Assembly: GCF_900167475.1 (NCBI RefSeq)
Contig: NZ_LT796768.1
Span: 1,426,001 to 1,490,000 of the forward strand
DNA length: 64,000 bases
Source: Aeromicrobium choanae
GTDB taxonomy: Bacteria; Actinomycetota; Actinomycetes; Propionibacteriales; Nocardioidaceae
Direction: 5' to 3'
The notes under the pieces: model-generated
The model's database searches: none
Seen by the model: the letters and a program-made list of their open reading frames with translations, nothing else
What the model was told of the DNA's origin: nothing
Shown: positions 1 to 7,603 of the stretch, one piece after another
How the letters are laid out: each line of letters begins with the position of its first letter
Numbering within the stretch: the stretch's first letter is position 1
Position numbers and translations under genes: made by a program

Positions 1-52
1 CTTCGGCGGCTTCGCCGTGACCCGACGCATGCTCAGCATGTTCTCGAAGTGA
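1..52 (+). CDS. pntAb: NAD(P) transhydrogenase small membrane subunit (PntAb), C-terminal end only
   Basis: Only the last 16 codons are present, in frame from base 2 to the TGA at 50-52. The visible C-terminus, FGGFAVTRRMLSMFSK, looks like the end of the small membrane subunit (alpha part 2) of the proton-translocating NAD(P)+ transhydrogenase. It lies 15 bases upstream of pntB on the same strand, as expected for a three-gene pntAa-pntAb-pntB operon. Length, start and promoter lie outside the window. The call rests on this short tail and on the neighbour. Confidence 0.75.
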   Translation, partial: FGGFAVTRRMLSMFSK

Positions 53-67
53 AGGGCTGACTGACCT

Positions 68-1507
68 GTGACCGCCATCTCCCTGGCCAATGCCGCGTAC
101 CTCGTCGCCGCACTGCTGTTCATCCTCAGCCTCGCGGGGCTGAGCAAGCACGAGACGGCCCGCCGCGGCGTCGCCTTCGGCATCGCCGGCATGGCGATCG
201 CCCTCGCGGCGACCTTCATCCTCGTGACCAAGTCCGAGCCCGGCATCGGCCTCGTCCTGCTGATCGTCGCCATGGTCATCGGTGCCGCCATCGGCCTGTG
301 GCGCGCCCGCATCGTCGAGATGACCGGCATGCCCGAGCTCATCGCGCTGCTGCACTCGTTCGTCGGGCTGGCCGCCGTGCTCGTCGGCTGGAACGGCTAC
401 CTGCAGTACCGGGGCGCGAACGCGCTCGCGGGATTCCTCGAGCACCTCGAGCCCGGCACGGACCTCGGTGACGCCGGCACCCTGCTCGACATCCACAACG
501 CCGAGGTCTTCATCGGCGTCTTCATCGGCGCGGTCACGCTGACCGGATCGATCGTGGCGTACCTCAAGCTAAGCGCGAAGATGAAGAGCGCCCCGCTCGT
601 GCTGCCGGGCAAGAACTGGATCAACCTCGGCGCGCTCGCGCTCTTCGTGATCCTGACGATCTGGTTCGTCATCGACCCGGCGCTGTGGCTGCTGGTCGCC
701 GTCACGGTCGTCGCCCTGGCTCTCGGCTGGCACCTGGTCGCCTCGATCGGCGGCGGCGACATGCCGGTCGTCGTGTCGATGCTCAACAGCTACTCCGGCT
801 GGGCCGCGGCCGCGTCGGGCTTCCTGCTGAGCAACGACCTGCTGATCATCACCGGCGCGCTCGTCGGCTCCTCCGGTGCCTACCTGTCCTACATCATGTG
901 CAAGGCGATGAACCGCTCGTTCATCTCGGTCATCGCGGGCGGCTTCGGCATCGAGGCCGGCCCCGGCGACGACACCGACTACGGCGACCACCGCGAGATC
1001 ACCGCCGAGGCCGCCGCCGAGCTGCTCGCCGACGCCAAGAGCGTCGTCATCACGCCCGGGTACGGCATGGCCGTGGCCCAGGCGCAGTACCCCGTGGCCG
1101 ACCTCACCAGCCGCCTGCGCGAGAAGGGCGTCGACGTCCGCTTCGGCATCCACCCCGTCGCCGGCCGCCTGCCCGGTCACATGAACGTGCTGCTGGCCGA
1201 GGCCAAGGTCCCGTACGACATCGTCCTGGAGATGGACGAGATCAACGACGACCTCGCCGCGACCGACGTCGTGCTCGTCATCGGCGCCAACGACACGGTC
1301 AACCCGGCCGCGGCCGAGGACCCGACCAGCCCGATCGCCGGCATGCCCGTCCTGCACGTGTGGGAGGCCAAGAACGTCATCGTGTTCAAGCGCTCGATGG
1401 CCGCCGGCTACGCGGGCGTGCAGAACCCGCTGTTCTTCCGCGAGAACAGCCAGATGCTGTTCGGCGACGCGAAGGACCGCGTCGAGGACATCATCAAGGC
1501 CCTCTGA
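68..1507 (+). CDS. pntB: NAD(P) transhydrogenase subunit beta
   Basis: Membrane and NADP(H)-binding subunit of transhydrogenase, which couples hydride transfer between NAD(H) and NADP(H) to proton movement across the cytoplasmic membrane. The 479 residues fit the family (about 460-480). Residues 1 to about 285 are a run of hydrophobic helices. The C-terminal NADP domain carries [12 protein letters not shown] near residue 331, GANDTVNP near 405 and [10 protein letters not shown] near 441. The GTG at 68 is chosen because it lies 15 bases after the upstream stop and gives the usual N-terminal membrane helix. Last gene of its operon; followed by a hairpin and a long palindrome before the convergent add gene. 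Confidence 0.95.
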   Translation: MTAISLANAAYLVAALLFILSLAGLSKHETARRGVAFGIAGMAIALAATFILVTKSEPGIGLVLLIVAMVIGAAIGLWRARIVEMTGMPELIALLHSFVGLAAVLVGWNGYLQYRGANALAGFLEHLEPGTDLGDAGTLLDIHNAEVFIGVFIGAVTLTGSIVAYLKLSAKMKSAPLVLPGKNWINLGALALFVILTIWFVIDPALWLLVAVTVVALALGWHLVASIGGGDMPVVVSMLNSYSGWAAAASGFLLSNDLLIITGALVGSSGAYLSYIMCKAMNRSFISVIAGGFGIEAGPGDDTDYGDHREITAEAAAELLADAKSVVITPGYGMAVAQAQYPVADLTSRLREKGVDVRFGIHPVAGRLPGHMNVLLAEAKVPYDIVLEMDEINDDLAATDVVLVIGANDTVNPAAAEDPTSPIAGMPVLHVWEAKNVIVFKRSMAAGYAGVQNPLFFRENSQMLFGDAKDRVEDIIKAL

Positions 1508-1513
1508 CCGCCA

Positions 1514-1530
1514 GCCCGCCTTCAGCGGGC
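1514..1530 (+). terminator. Hairpin after pntB
   Basis: A perfect 6-bp stem (GCCCGC/GCGGGC) with a five-base loop starts seven bases after the pntB stop. There is no clear T tract, as is common for actinobacterial terminators. The larger palindrome at 1532-1599 follows immediately and may share the job. Confidence 0.45.
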
Positions 1531-1531
1531 C

Positions 1532-1599
1532 AGATGTGACGCGCTCTCCACCTCCTTGAGCCCTGATTCGGGGCCAGGGGTGGGGAGCGCTTCACATCT
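1532..1599. repeat. 68-bp imperfect palindrome between convergent pntB and add
   Basis: The left arm AGATGTGACGCGCTCTCC pairs with the right arm GGGGAGCGCTTCACATCT, with only two mismatches in about 20 bases and a loop of about 26 bases. It has the same architecture (about 20-base arms, 60-70 bp in total, intergenic) as the four CCACTTTTG palindromes elsewhere in the window, but a different arm sequence. I see a single copy here. It could be a bidirectional terminator or another dispersed palindrome family. Confidence 0.6.
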
Positions 1600-1605
1600 C
1601 GGGCG

Positions 1606-2607
1606 TCAGCGCCCGGCGGCCTCGATCTCGGCACGCAGATGGGCCTTCATCGGCTCGGGCGCGAAGCTGGCGTCGACGGCGGCCGTGGCCAGGGCGACGA
1701 GGCCGGACTCGTCGAGTCCGAGCAGGTCGGCCGCGATCGCGTACTCGTCGTTCAGCGTCGTGCCGAACATCGGCGGGTCATCGGAGTTGATCGTGACGGT
1801 GACTCCGGCCTCGACGAGCGTGGGGAGCGGGTGCTCCTTCAGCGACGGCACCGACCGCGTGCGCACGTTCGACGTGGGGCACACCTCCAGCGCGATGCCG
1901 TCGGCGGCGAGGCGCTCCATCAGCAGCGGGTCCTGGGCGGCGGCGATGCCGTGTCCGATGCGCTCGGCGCCCAGCAGGTCGAGGCTGTCCCAGATCGACT
2001 GCGGGCCGGTGGACTCGCCCGCGTGCGGCACGCTGTGCAGGCCGGCCGCGCGGGCCCGCTCGAAGTGCGACGCGAACTGCGGTCGGGGCACGCCGATCTC
2101 GGGCCCACCGAGGCCGAAGCCGACGAGGGATCCCGGGCCGAGCCTCAGGGCCGTGTCGAGGGTGACGTCGGCCGCCGGAAGGCCGGACTCGCCGGGGATG
2201 TCGAAGATCCACTGCAGGGCCACGCCGAAGTCGCGCTCCGCGGCGCGGCGGGCGTCCTCGATCGCCTCGACGTAGGCCTCGGCCGCGATGCCGCGCACGA
2301 TCGACGTGTAGGGCGTCATCGTCAGCTCGGCGTAGCGGACGTTCTGCGCGGCGAGATCGCGACCGACCTCGTGGGTCAGCGTCCAGAGGTCCTCGGGCGT
2401 GCGCAGGAGGTCGACGACCGACAGGTAGACCTCGATGAAGTGGCCGAAGTCGGTGAAGGTGAAGTACTCGGCCAGCGCTGCGGGATCGGCCGGGACGGGC
2501 GAGTCGGCATGGCGCGCGGCGAGCTCGGCGACGGTCTCGGGCGAGGCGGAGCCGACGTGGTGCACGTGCAGCTCGGCCTTGGGCAGGGACGCGATGAACT
2601 CCCGCAT
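1606..2607 (-). CDS. add: Adenosine deaminase family hydrolase
   Basis: Metal-dependent amidohydrolase of the adenosine deaminase family, 333 residues, cytosolic; the usual reaction is adenosine to inosine in purine salvage. The metal-site HxH lies in PKAELHVHHVGS (residues 9-20). The other family motifs are HAGE near 195, GHGI near 219 and NSDDPPMFG near 275. The segment after the first metal ligands reads HHVGSAS, where canonical enzymes have HLDGSL, so the ribose-contacting Asp is replaced. Relatives acting on 6-amino-6-deoxyfutalosine are known, so the substrate is open. The ATG overlaps the upp stop (TGATG), indicating translational coupling with upp. Confidence 0.85.
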   Translation of the reverse strand: MREFIASLPKAELHVHHVGSASPETVAELAARHADSPVPADPAALAEYFTFTDFGHFIEVYLSVVDLLRTPEDLWTLTHEVGRDLAAQNVRYAELTMTPYTSIVRGIAAEAYVEAIEDARRAAERDFGVALQWIFDIPGESGLPAADVTLDTALRLGPGSLVGFGLGGPEIGVPRPQFASHFERARAAGLHSVPHAGESTGPQSIWDSLDLLGAERIGHGIAAAQDPLLMERLAADGIALEVCPTSNVRTRSVPSLKEHPLPTLVEAGVTVTINSDDPPMFGTTLNDEYAIAADLLGLDESGLVALATAAVDASFAPEPMKAHLRAEIEAAGR

Positions 2608-3248
2608 CAGTCGACGATGCCGTAGAGCCGGTCCCCCGCGTCACCGAGGCCCGGCACGATGTAGCCGTTCTCGTCGAGGCGCTCGTCGAGACCGGCGCTG
2701 AAGAGGGTGACCGGCGCGTCGATGTGCGCCGTGTCCCGCTCGAGCCGCTCGATGCCCTCGGGTGCGGACAGGAGCGTGATCGCGGTGATCTCGCGGGCGC
2801 CGCGCTCGACGAGGAAGTCGATCGCCATGGCGAGGGTGCCGCCGGTGGCCAGCATGGGGTCCAGGACGTAGCACTGGCGGCCGTCGAGGCGGTCCGGGAG
2901 GCGCTCGGCGTAGGTCTCGGCGACGAAGGTCTCCTCGTTGCGGATCATGCCCAGGAAGCCGACCTCGGCGGTGGGCAGCAGCCGCTGCATGCCCTCGAGC
3001 ATGCCGAGTCCGGCGCGCAGGATCGGCACGACGAGCGGTCCGGGGCTGGTGAGCCGGACGCCCTGCGTGGTCGTGAGGGGCGTGGTGACCTCGACGGTCT
3101 CGACGCTGACCTCACGCGTGGCCTCGTACGCCAGCAGGGTCACCAGCTCCTCGGTGAGCCGCCGGAAGGTCGGCGAATCGGTGCGCGCATCGCGCAGGAC
3201 CGAGAGCTTGTGGGAGATCAGGGGGTGGTCGGCGACGTGAACACGCAT
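2607..3248 (-). CDS. upp: Uracil phosphoribosyltransferase
   Basis: Cytosolic salvage enzyme converting uracil and PRPP to UMP. The 213 residues match the family. The PRPP-binding loop reads [12 protein letters not shown] near residues 127-138, and the C-terminal uracil-binding segment is [11 protein letters not shown]. The N-terminal [11 protein letters not shown] is typical. The start is supported by a leaderless arrangement: TACCCT, six bases, then ATG at 3248. It is first of a two-gene unit with add, whose start overlaps the upp stop, and is divergent from the 3295 gene with 46 bases between. Confidence 0.96.
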   Translation of the reverse strand: MRVHVADHPLISHKLSVLRDARTDSPTFRRLTEELVTLLAYEATREVSVETVEVTTPLTTTQGVRLTSPGPLVVPILRAGLGMLEGMQRLLPTAEVGFLGMIRNEETFVAETYAERLPDRLDGRQCYVLDPMLATGGTLAMAIDFLVERGAREITAITLLSAPEGIERLERDTAHIDAPVTLFSAGLDERLDENGYIVPGLGDAGDRLYGIVD

Positions 3249-3294
3249 GCGTCGAGGGTAGCGGCCTCGTGCAGCCGTCTGTCACCATCGCAGA

Positions 3295-3756
3295 GTGGCC
3301 GAGGACGACGTCGACTTCGTGATCGCCGCGTACCGCGACGAGGGTGCGTGGACCGTCGTCGAACTCCCGCCCCGGCTGGGCGAGGACTTCGACGGCTTCT
3401 CCGACGCGCTCGCCCGCTTCCCGTCCGACGTCGGCGTGCTCGGTCTGGCCTCGGTCAACGACGACTTCTTCGTGATCGTGCGCCGCAGCGGCGAGCACGT
3501 GCGCGCCCTGCTGTCCGACGCCACCGCCGTGTGGGACTGGCCGCTCGCCGCCGACCTCGCCGAGCTCGTGAACGCCGCCGACGGCGACGAGGAGCCCATG
3601 CCCGTCGGCGACCTCGACATCGTGAGCGACCTCGGGCTGGCCTCCGTCGAGCTGAGCCTGCTGTGCGACGACGACGACCTGTTCCCCGACGAGGCGCTGG
3701 CCGACCTCGCGGAGAGGCTGGGCTTCGGCGAGCAGTTCGAGGCGATCATCGGGTGA
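3295..3756 (+). CDS. tRNA adenosine deaminase-associated protein
   Basis: A 153-residue acidic protein of unknown biochemical role. Its size, D/E-rich composition and position directly before tadA match the actinobacterial family named tRNA adenosine deaminase-associated protein. No catalytic motif or membrane segment is visible. The GTG start at 3295 gives MAEDDVDFVIAAYRDEG. Its stop overlaps the GTG of tadA (GTGA), so the two are probably co-translated and may act together. The family assignment rests on sequence resemblance plus context; the function is not established. Confidence 0.8.
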   Translation: MAEDDVDFVIAAYRDEGAWTVVELPPRLGEDFDGFSDALARFPSDVGVLGLASVNDDFFVIVRRSGEHVRALLSDATAVWDWPLAADLAELVNAADGDEEPMPVGDLDIVSDLGLASVELSLLCDDDDLFPDEALADLAERLGFGEQFEAIIG

Positions 3757-4193
3757 CGTGGGACCCGTTCATGCGGCGGGCCCTCGACCTGGCGCGCGAG
3801 GCGGCCGCCGAGGGTGACGTGCCGGTCGGTGCCGTCGTCGTCCACGAGGGCGTGATCGTCGGCGAGGGCCGCAACACCCGCGAGCGCGACGCCGACCCCA
3901 CCGGGCACGCCGAGATCGTGGCCCTGCGCGCGGCGGCGGAGGCGCTCGGGCGCTGGCGGCTCGACGGCTGCACCCTCGTGGTCACCCTGGAGCCGTGCAC
4001 GATGTGCGCCGGGGCCGTCGTGGCGTCCCGCGTCGACCGGCTCGTGTTCGGCGCCTGGGACGAGAAGGCCGGCGCCGTCGGCTCCCTGTGGGACGTGGTG
4101 CGCGACCGCCGGCTCAACCACCGTCCCGAGGTGCTCGCCGACGTCCTGCCCGACGACTCCTCCACCCTGCTGCGGTCCTTCTTCGGTCGCTGA
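3753..4193 (+). CDS. tadA: tRNA-specific adenosine deaminase
   Basis: Zinc enzyme that converts the wobble adenosine of tRNA-Arg(ACG) to inosine. The 146 residues fit TadA. The HAE zinc/catalytic motif is H52-A-E54 and the second motif PCTMC places cysteines at 82 and 85. I chose GTG 3753, which overlaps the stop of the preceding gene by GTGA; an internal ATG at 3771 (MRRALDLAREAA) is an alternative start. It forms a two-gene unit with the associated-protein gene upstream. Confidence 0.93.
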   Translation: MTWDPFMRRALDLAREAAAEGDVPVGAVVVHEGVIVGEGRNTRERDADPTGHAEIVALRAAAEALGRWRLDGCTLVVTLEPCTMCAGAVVASRVDRLVFGAWDEKAGAVGSLWDVVRDRRLNHRPEVLADVLPDDSSTLLRSFFGR

Positions 4194-4231
4194 GGCCTCC
4201 GCGGAATAGTCCGAGCCGCGCTGCGTTGTAG

Positions 4232-4249
4232 TAGTTGAAACTTTAACTA
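4232..4249. promoter_or_regulatory. Imperfect inverted repeat upstream of the luciferase-like monooxygenase
   Basis: TAGTTGAAA-CTTTAACTA is an 18-base near-palindrome (7 of 9 positions pair) in a short A/T-rich patch within very GC-rich DNA. It lies 20 bases before the ATG at 4270. The form resembles operators of MarR-type repressors, but no regulator gene is adjacent. It may overlap the promoter of the 4270-6052 operon. Confidence 0.45.
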
Positions 4250-4269
4250 ACTTCTGGGAGACTGGAGCC

Positions 4270-5376
4270 ATGAGCAGCATGCAGATCGGCATCTTCACCG
4301 TCGGCGACGTCACGACCGACCCCACGAACGGCTCGACCCCCACCGAGCACGAGCGCATCAAGGCCACGGTCGAGATCGCGAAGAAGGCCGAGGAGGTCGG
4401 CCTGGACGTGTTCGCCACCGGCGAGCACCACAACCCGCCGTTCGTCCCCTCGAGCCCCACGACGACGCTGGCCTACATCGGCGCCCAGACCGAGAAGATC
4501 ATCCTCTCGACGTCGACGACGCTGATCACGACCAACGACCCGGTCAAGATCGCGGAGGACTACGCGACGCTGCAGCACCTCGTCGACGGCCGCATGGACC
4601 TCATGCTCGGCCGCGGCAACACCGCGCCGGTGTACCCGTGGTTCGGCAAGGACATCAGCAAGGCCGTCGAGCTGACGATCGAGAACTACCAGCTGCTGCA
4701 GAAGCTCTGGAGCGAGCCGGTCGTCAACTGGGAGGGCAAGTTCCGCACACCGCTGCAGGGCTACACCTCGACGCCCGCGCCGCTCGACGGCGTCGCGCCG
4801 TTCGTGTGGCACGGCACGATCCGCACGCCCGAGGTGGCCGAGCTGGCCGCGTTCTACGGCGACGGCTACTTCGCCAACAACATCTTCTGGCCGAAGGAGC
4901 ACTACATCCGGCTGATCAACTTCTACCGGCAGCGCTACGCCCACTACGGGCACGGCACACCGGAGCAGGCGATCGTCGGCCTCGGCGGCCAGTTCTTCAT
5001 GCGCAAGAACAGCCAGGACGCGGTGAACGAGTTCCGGCCGTACTTCGACAACGCGCCCGTCTACGGGCACGGCCCGAGCATGGAGGACTTCACCGAGCAG
5101 ACGCCGCTGACCGTCGGCAGCCCGCAGCAGGTGCTGGAGCGCACGCTGGCGTTCGCCGACTACTTCGGCGACTACCAGCGCCAGCTGTTCCTCGTCGACC
5201 ACGCGGGCCTGCCGCTCAAGACCGTGCTCGAGCAGCTCGACCTACTCGGCGAGATCCTGCCCACCATGCGCGCCGAGTTCGACGCGCGACGCCCGGCCGA
5301 CGTGCCGGACGCCCCCACGCACGCCGCCCGCGTCGCCGCCCGCGACGCGGCCCTGACCGAGGAGGTTGCCGTATGA
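4270..5376 (+). CDS. Luciferase-like FMN-dependent monooxygenase, CE1758 family
   Basis: A 368-residue TIM-barrel flavin monooxygenase of the bacterial luciferase superfamily. The N-terminus (MQIGIFTVGDVTTDPTNG) and GEHHNPPFVPSSPTTTLAYI closely resemble the CE1758 subfamily, which is encoded next to an FMN reductase; that partner is the gene at 5453. The substrate is unknown. ATG 4270 follows a good ribosome site (GGGAGACTGGAG). The stop overlaps the ATG of an 80-bp repeat-encoded mini-ORF that separates it from the reductase. The protein should be cytosolic and take reduced FMN from its partner. Confidence 0.88.
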   Translation: MSSMQIGIFTVGDVTTDPTNGSTPTEHERIKATVEIAKKAEEVGLDVFATGEHHNPPFVPSSPTTTLAYIGAQTEKIILSTSTTLITTNDPVKIAEDYATLQHLVDGRMDLMLGRGNTAPVYPWFGKDISKAVELTIENYQLLQKLWSEPVVNWEGKFRTPLQGYTSTPAPLDGVAPFVWHGTIRTPEVAELAAFYGDGYFANNIFWPKEHYIRLINFYRQRYAHYGHGTPEQAIVGLGGQFFMRKNSQDAVNEFRPYFDNAPVYGHGPSMEDFTEQTPLTVGSPQQVLERTLAFADYFGDYQRQLFLVDHAGLPLKTVLEQLDLLGEILPTMRAEFDARRPADVPDAPTHAARVAARDAALTEEVAV

Positions 5377-5456
5377 ACGAGCGCCAGCGAGTGAACATCG
5401 GACACGTCATGCCGGCATCCGCGTACCTTCGCTTCTCCACGGGGGTGACGGCATGA
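5373..5456 (+). repeat. MIRU-like repeat, copy 1, with 27-residue mini-ORF
   Basis: An 80-bp element (5373-5452) lies between two genes of one operon. It contains an uninterrupted mini-ORF, ATG 5373 to TGA 5456, starting MNERQRVNIGHVMPASAYLR. The ATG overlaps the upstream stop (ATGA) and its own stop overlaps the downstream ATG (ATGA). Two further copies lie at 19131 and 41747; copies 1 and 2 have identical length and share MxERQRVNxxxVM and the C-terminal SxGV. The arrangement matches mycobacterial interspersed repetitive units. Whether the peptide is made or matters is unknown. Confidence 0.8.
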
Positions 5457-6052
5457 CCCGCATCGTCGCCCTGTCCGCGGGCGTCGGCGAGCCGTCGACC
5501 ACGCGCATGCTGGCCGACCGCCTCGCCGCGGCCTCCGGCACCGCCCTCGGGGGCGCCAGCGTCGAGGTGGTCAACCTGCGCGACTTCGCGCACGAGATCA
5601 CCGACGCGGCGCTCACGGGCTTCGCGGCCCCGCGGCTGCAGCACGTGTACGACCAGCTCGGGGAGGCCGACGCGCTGATCGTCGTCGTCCCGACGTTCAA
5701 GGCGTCGTACCCCGGGCTGTTCAAGTCGTTCGTCGACGCGCTCGACAACGACGCGCTGATCGGCAAGGTCGTGCTGCTCGCGGCGACCGGCGGCACGGCA
5801 CGCCACTCGCTGGTGATCGACTTCGCGCTGCGGCCGCTGTTCGCGTACCTGCAGTCCGTGGTCGTGCCGACCGGCGTGTTCGCGAGCCCGCACGACTGGG
5901 GCTCCTCCGGCGAGGGCACCCTGCAGTCGCGCATCGAGCGCGCCGCGGGTGAGCTGGCGAGCCTCGTCGGCGGCACCGGCTCGGGTCGCTCGAAGGACGA
6001 CGCGATCGACCTCTTCAGCGAGACGATGCTCTCGATCAGCCAGCCCGGCTGA
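5453..6052 (+). CDS. FMN reductase partner of the luciferase-like monooxygenase, CE1759 family
   Basis: A 199-residue flavodoxin-fold NAD(P)H-dependent FMN reductase, expected to supply reduced FMN to the monooxygenase encoded at 4270. The visible fold markers are the N-terminal IVALSAGVGEPSTTRML phosphate loop, VVVPTFKASYPGLFKSFVDA and LLAATGGTARHSLV. ATG 5453 is chosen because it overlaps the stop of the repeat-encoded mini-ORF (ATGA) and starts the flavodoxin core; upstream in-frame codons read through the repeat. It is the last gene of the unit and a 63-bp palindrome follows. Confidence 0.88.
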   Translation: MTRIVALSAGVGEPSTTRMLADRLAAASGTALGGASVEVVNLRDFAHEITDAALTGFAAPRLQHVYDQLGEADALIVVVPTFKASYPGLFKSFVDALDNDALIGKVVLLAATGGTARHSLVIDFALRPLFAYLQSVVVPTGVFASPHDWGSSGEGTLQSRIERAAGELASLVGGTGSGRSKDDAIDLFSETMLSISQPG

Positions 6053-6087
6053 GCTCGCTCGGCCACCCGTCCGCCCGTCCTCCCCGG

Positions 6088-6150
6088 CCACTTTTGGAAC
6101 AGAATCCACCTTCTCGCCGCCGAGTGACGTGGAAAGCGCTCCAAAAGTGG
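6088..6150. repeat. 63-bp palindrome, family A, copy 1
   Basis: It starts CCACTTTTGGAA and ends TCCAAAAGTGG, with partly paired arms of about 22 bases and an 18-20 base loop. It lies between the convergent FMN reductase and YdcF-like genes. A second copy of the same length is at 29805-29867, where the arms pair better. Family B at 22755 and 24828 shares the outer nine bases. It could work as a bidirectional terminator; as a family it is REP-like. Confidence 0.75.
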
Positions 6151-6176
6151 ATCGCGGTCGGGCGGGCGGCGGGCGT

Positions 6177-7232
6177 TCAGGCCAGCGAGACGACGGCGCG
6201 CGCGAGCAGCAGGACCAACGGGACGCCCGCCACCGCCACCAGCGCGATGTTGAGCCTGCGGTGCTCCCACAAGATGGCGGCGAACTCGCGCAGGATCGCG
6301 CTCGGCCAGAAGTAGCGCGCCGTGGCCGCGCCCAGGGCGAAACCGTCCAGCCCGACTCGGCGCATGAGCAGCGCGGCCCGCAGGGCGTGAAAGTCGTTCG
6401 TGACCACCGCGAAGCGGCCGTCCTCCACTCCATGCTCGGCGGCGACCCGGGCACTCAGCCTGAGGTTCTCCTCCGTCGACGTCGACGCGTCCTCGAGCCA
6501 GAGAAGGTCGCGATCGACGCCGGACTCGACGAGGTGGTTCGCCATCGCCACGGCCTCCGGGACCACCTCGTCCGGTCCTTGCCCGCCCGAGCAGATCAGC
6601 CGCGTGTCCTTGCCGCGCGCCCGCGAGCGGTCGAGCGCCTGACGGCCTCGGTCGAGCCGCGACGCCAACAGCGGGGTCACGCGCTCGCCCATCAGCCCCG
6701 CGCCGAGGACGATCACCGCGTCGACGGGGCGCGCCCAGCGGTTCGCGGCCCAGCCGTAGACCAGGCCGTAGCCGACGAACGCGACGAAGACGAAGCCGAG
6801 GTACATCAAGGGCGTCCCGATCGCGACGAGCCAGAAGAACAGCTCGAGCGCCACGTCGGTGTGGTTCCGGTCGAACCACCACACCGCCACGATCAGTGCG
6901 CAGTAGGCGAGCACCACGACACCGAAGACGAGCGACAGCAGGTTCGAGGGGCGACGGCCCTCGCGCCGCAGCATGGTGAACCCGTTGAAGACACTCGCCA
7001 CGCCGAGCGCGACCAGGGCCAGGATCGCCAGGACGACGGCACCGAGCAGCGCCCAGGCCAGGCGCAGCGGATCGTCGGAGTCGTCCAGGAGGATCGCGAG
7101 CCGCCCGGCGATGCCGATCGATGCCAGTCCGATCGCGAGGGTCAGGTACACGCCGATCCGCAGCCGGCGCGGGTCCTGCCAGGCGGCCACGCCCGCGGCG
7201 AGCGCCAGCAGCGCCACGAGTGCCCAAGCCAC
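6177..7232 (-). CDS. YdcF/ElyC-family membrane protein (DUF218)
   Basis: A 351-residue membrane protein with about five N-terminal transmembrane helices, a DUF218/YdcF domain from about residue 170 to 320, and a C-terminal hydrophobic helix. Domain motifs are VIVLGAGLMGERVTP, LICSGGQGPDE, EDASTSTEENL and VVTNDFHALRA. E. coli relatives (ElyC, SanA) affect envelope and peptidoglycan lipid-carrier metabolism, but the reaction here is unknown. GTG 7232 is supported by TAGGGT six bases upstream (leaderless type). It stands alone, convergent with the FMN reductase. Confidence 0.85.
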   Translation of the reverse strand: MAWALVALLALAAGVAAWQDPRRLRIGVYLTLAIGLASIGIAGRLAILLDDSDDPLRLAWALLGAVVLAILALVALGVASVFNGFTMLRREGRRPSNLLSLVFGVVVLAYCALIVAVWWFDRNHTDVALELFFWLVAIGTPLMYLGFVFVAFVGYGLVYGWAANRWARPVDAVIVLGAGLMGERVTPLLASRLDRGRQALDRSRARGKDTRLICSGGQGPDEVVPEAVAMANHLVESGVDRDLLWLEDASTSTEENLRLSARVAAEHGVEDGRFAVVTNDFHALRAALLMRRVGLDGFALGAATARYFWPSAILREFAAILWEHRRLNIALVAVAGVPLVLLLARAVVSLA

Positions 7233-7308
7233 GCCCCGACCCTAGGGCCTCGCACCACGACGTGCCCCGATTGGGCCGCGGCGGGGTGACTGACGTAAAC
7301 TCCTCGGC

Positions 7309-7398
7309 GGTGGCGTGTCCGAGCGGCCTAAGGAGCACGCCTCGAAAGCGTGTGTGGGTTCACGCCCACCGTGGGTTCAAATCCCACCGCCACCGCCA
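7309..7398 (+). tRNA. tRNA-Ser (anticodon CGA)
   Basis: Acceptor stem GGTGGCG/CGCCACC, G discriminator and an encoded CCA end at 7398. The anticodon arm GCACGC-CTCGAAA-GCGTGT gives anticodon CGA, decoding UCG. A long variable arm (TGTGGGTTCACGCCCACC) marks it as a class II serine tRNA. The T arm is GTGGGTTCAAATCCCAC. A strong hairpin follows at 7411. Confidence 0.97.
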
Positions 7399-7410
7399 GC
7401 AAGATCAGGA

Positions 7411-7436
7411 CCCCGTCGAGCGAGAGCTCGGCGGGG
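7411..7436 (+). terminator. Hairpin terminator after tRNA-Ser(CGA)
   Basis: CCCCGTCGAGC-GAGA-GCTCGGCGGGG is an 11-bp stem with one G-T pair and a GAGA loop, followed by TTCTCGCTTT. It lies 13 bases after the tRNA CCA end. Confidence 0.8.
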
Positions 7437-7603
7437 TTCTCGCTTTGCCGCGCGTCGCCCGGCGAACGCCGGACGAACGGTTCCCGAACGCACCGAGTGC
7501 TCACGCGCCCTGCGCCGGGTGCTCACCTGGCGTTCACCGGGAGGAACCTCACGCCGCCAGTCTCAGTGCGTCTTGATGGCCTTCCCGTAGGAGCACACTG
7601 CCC

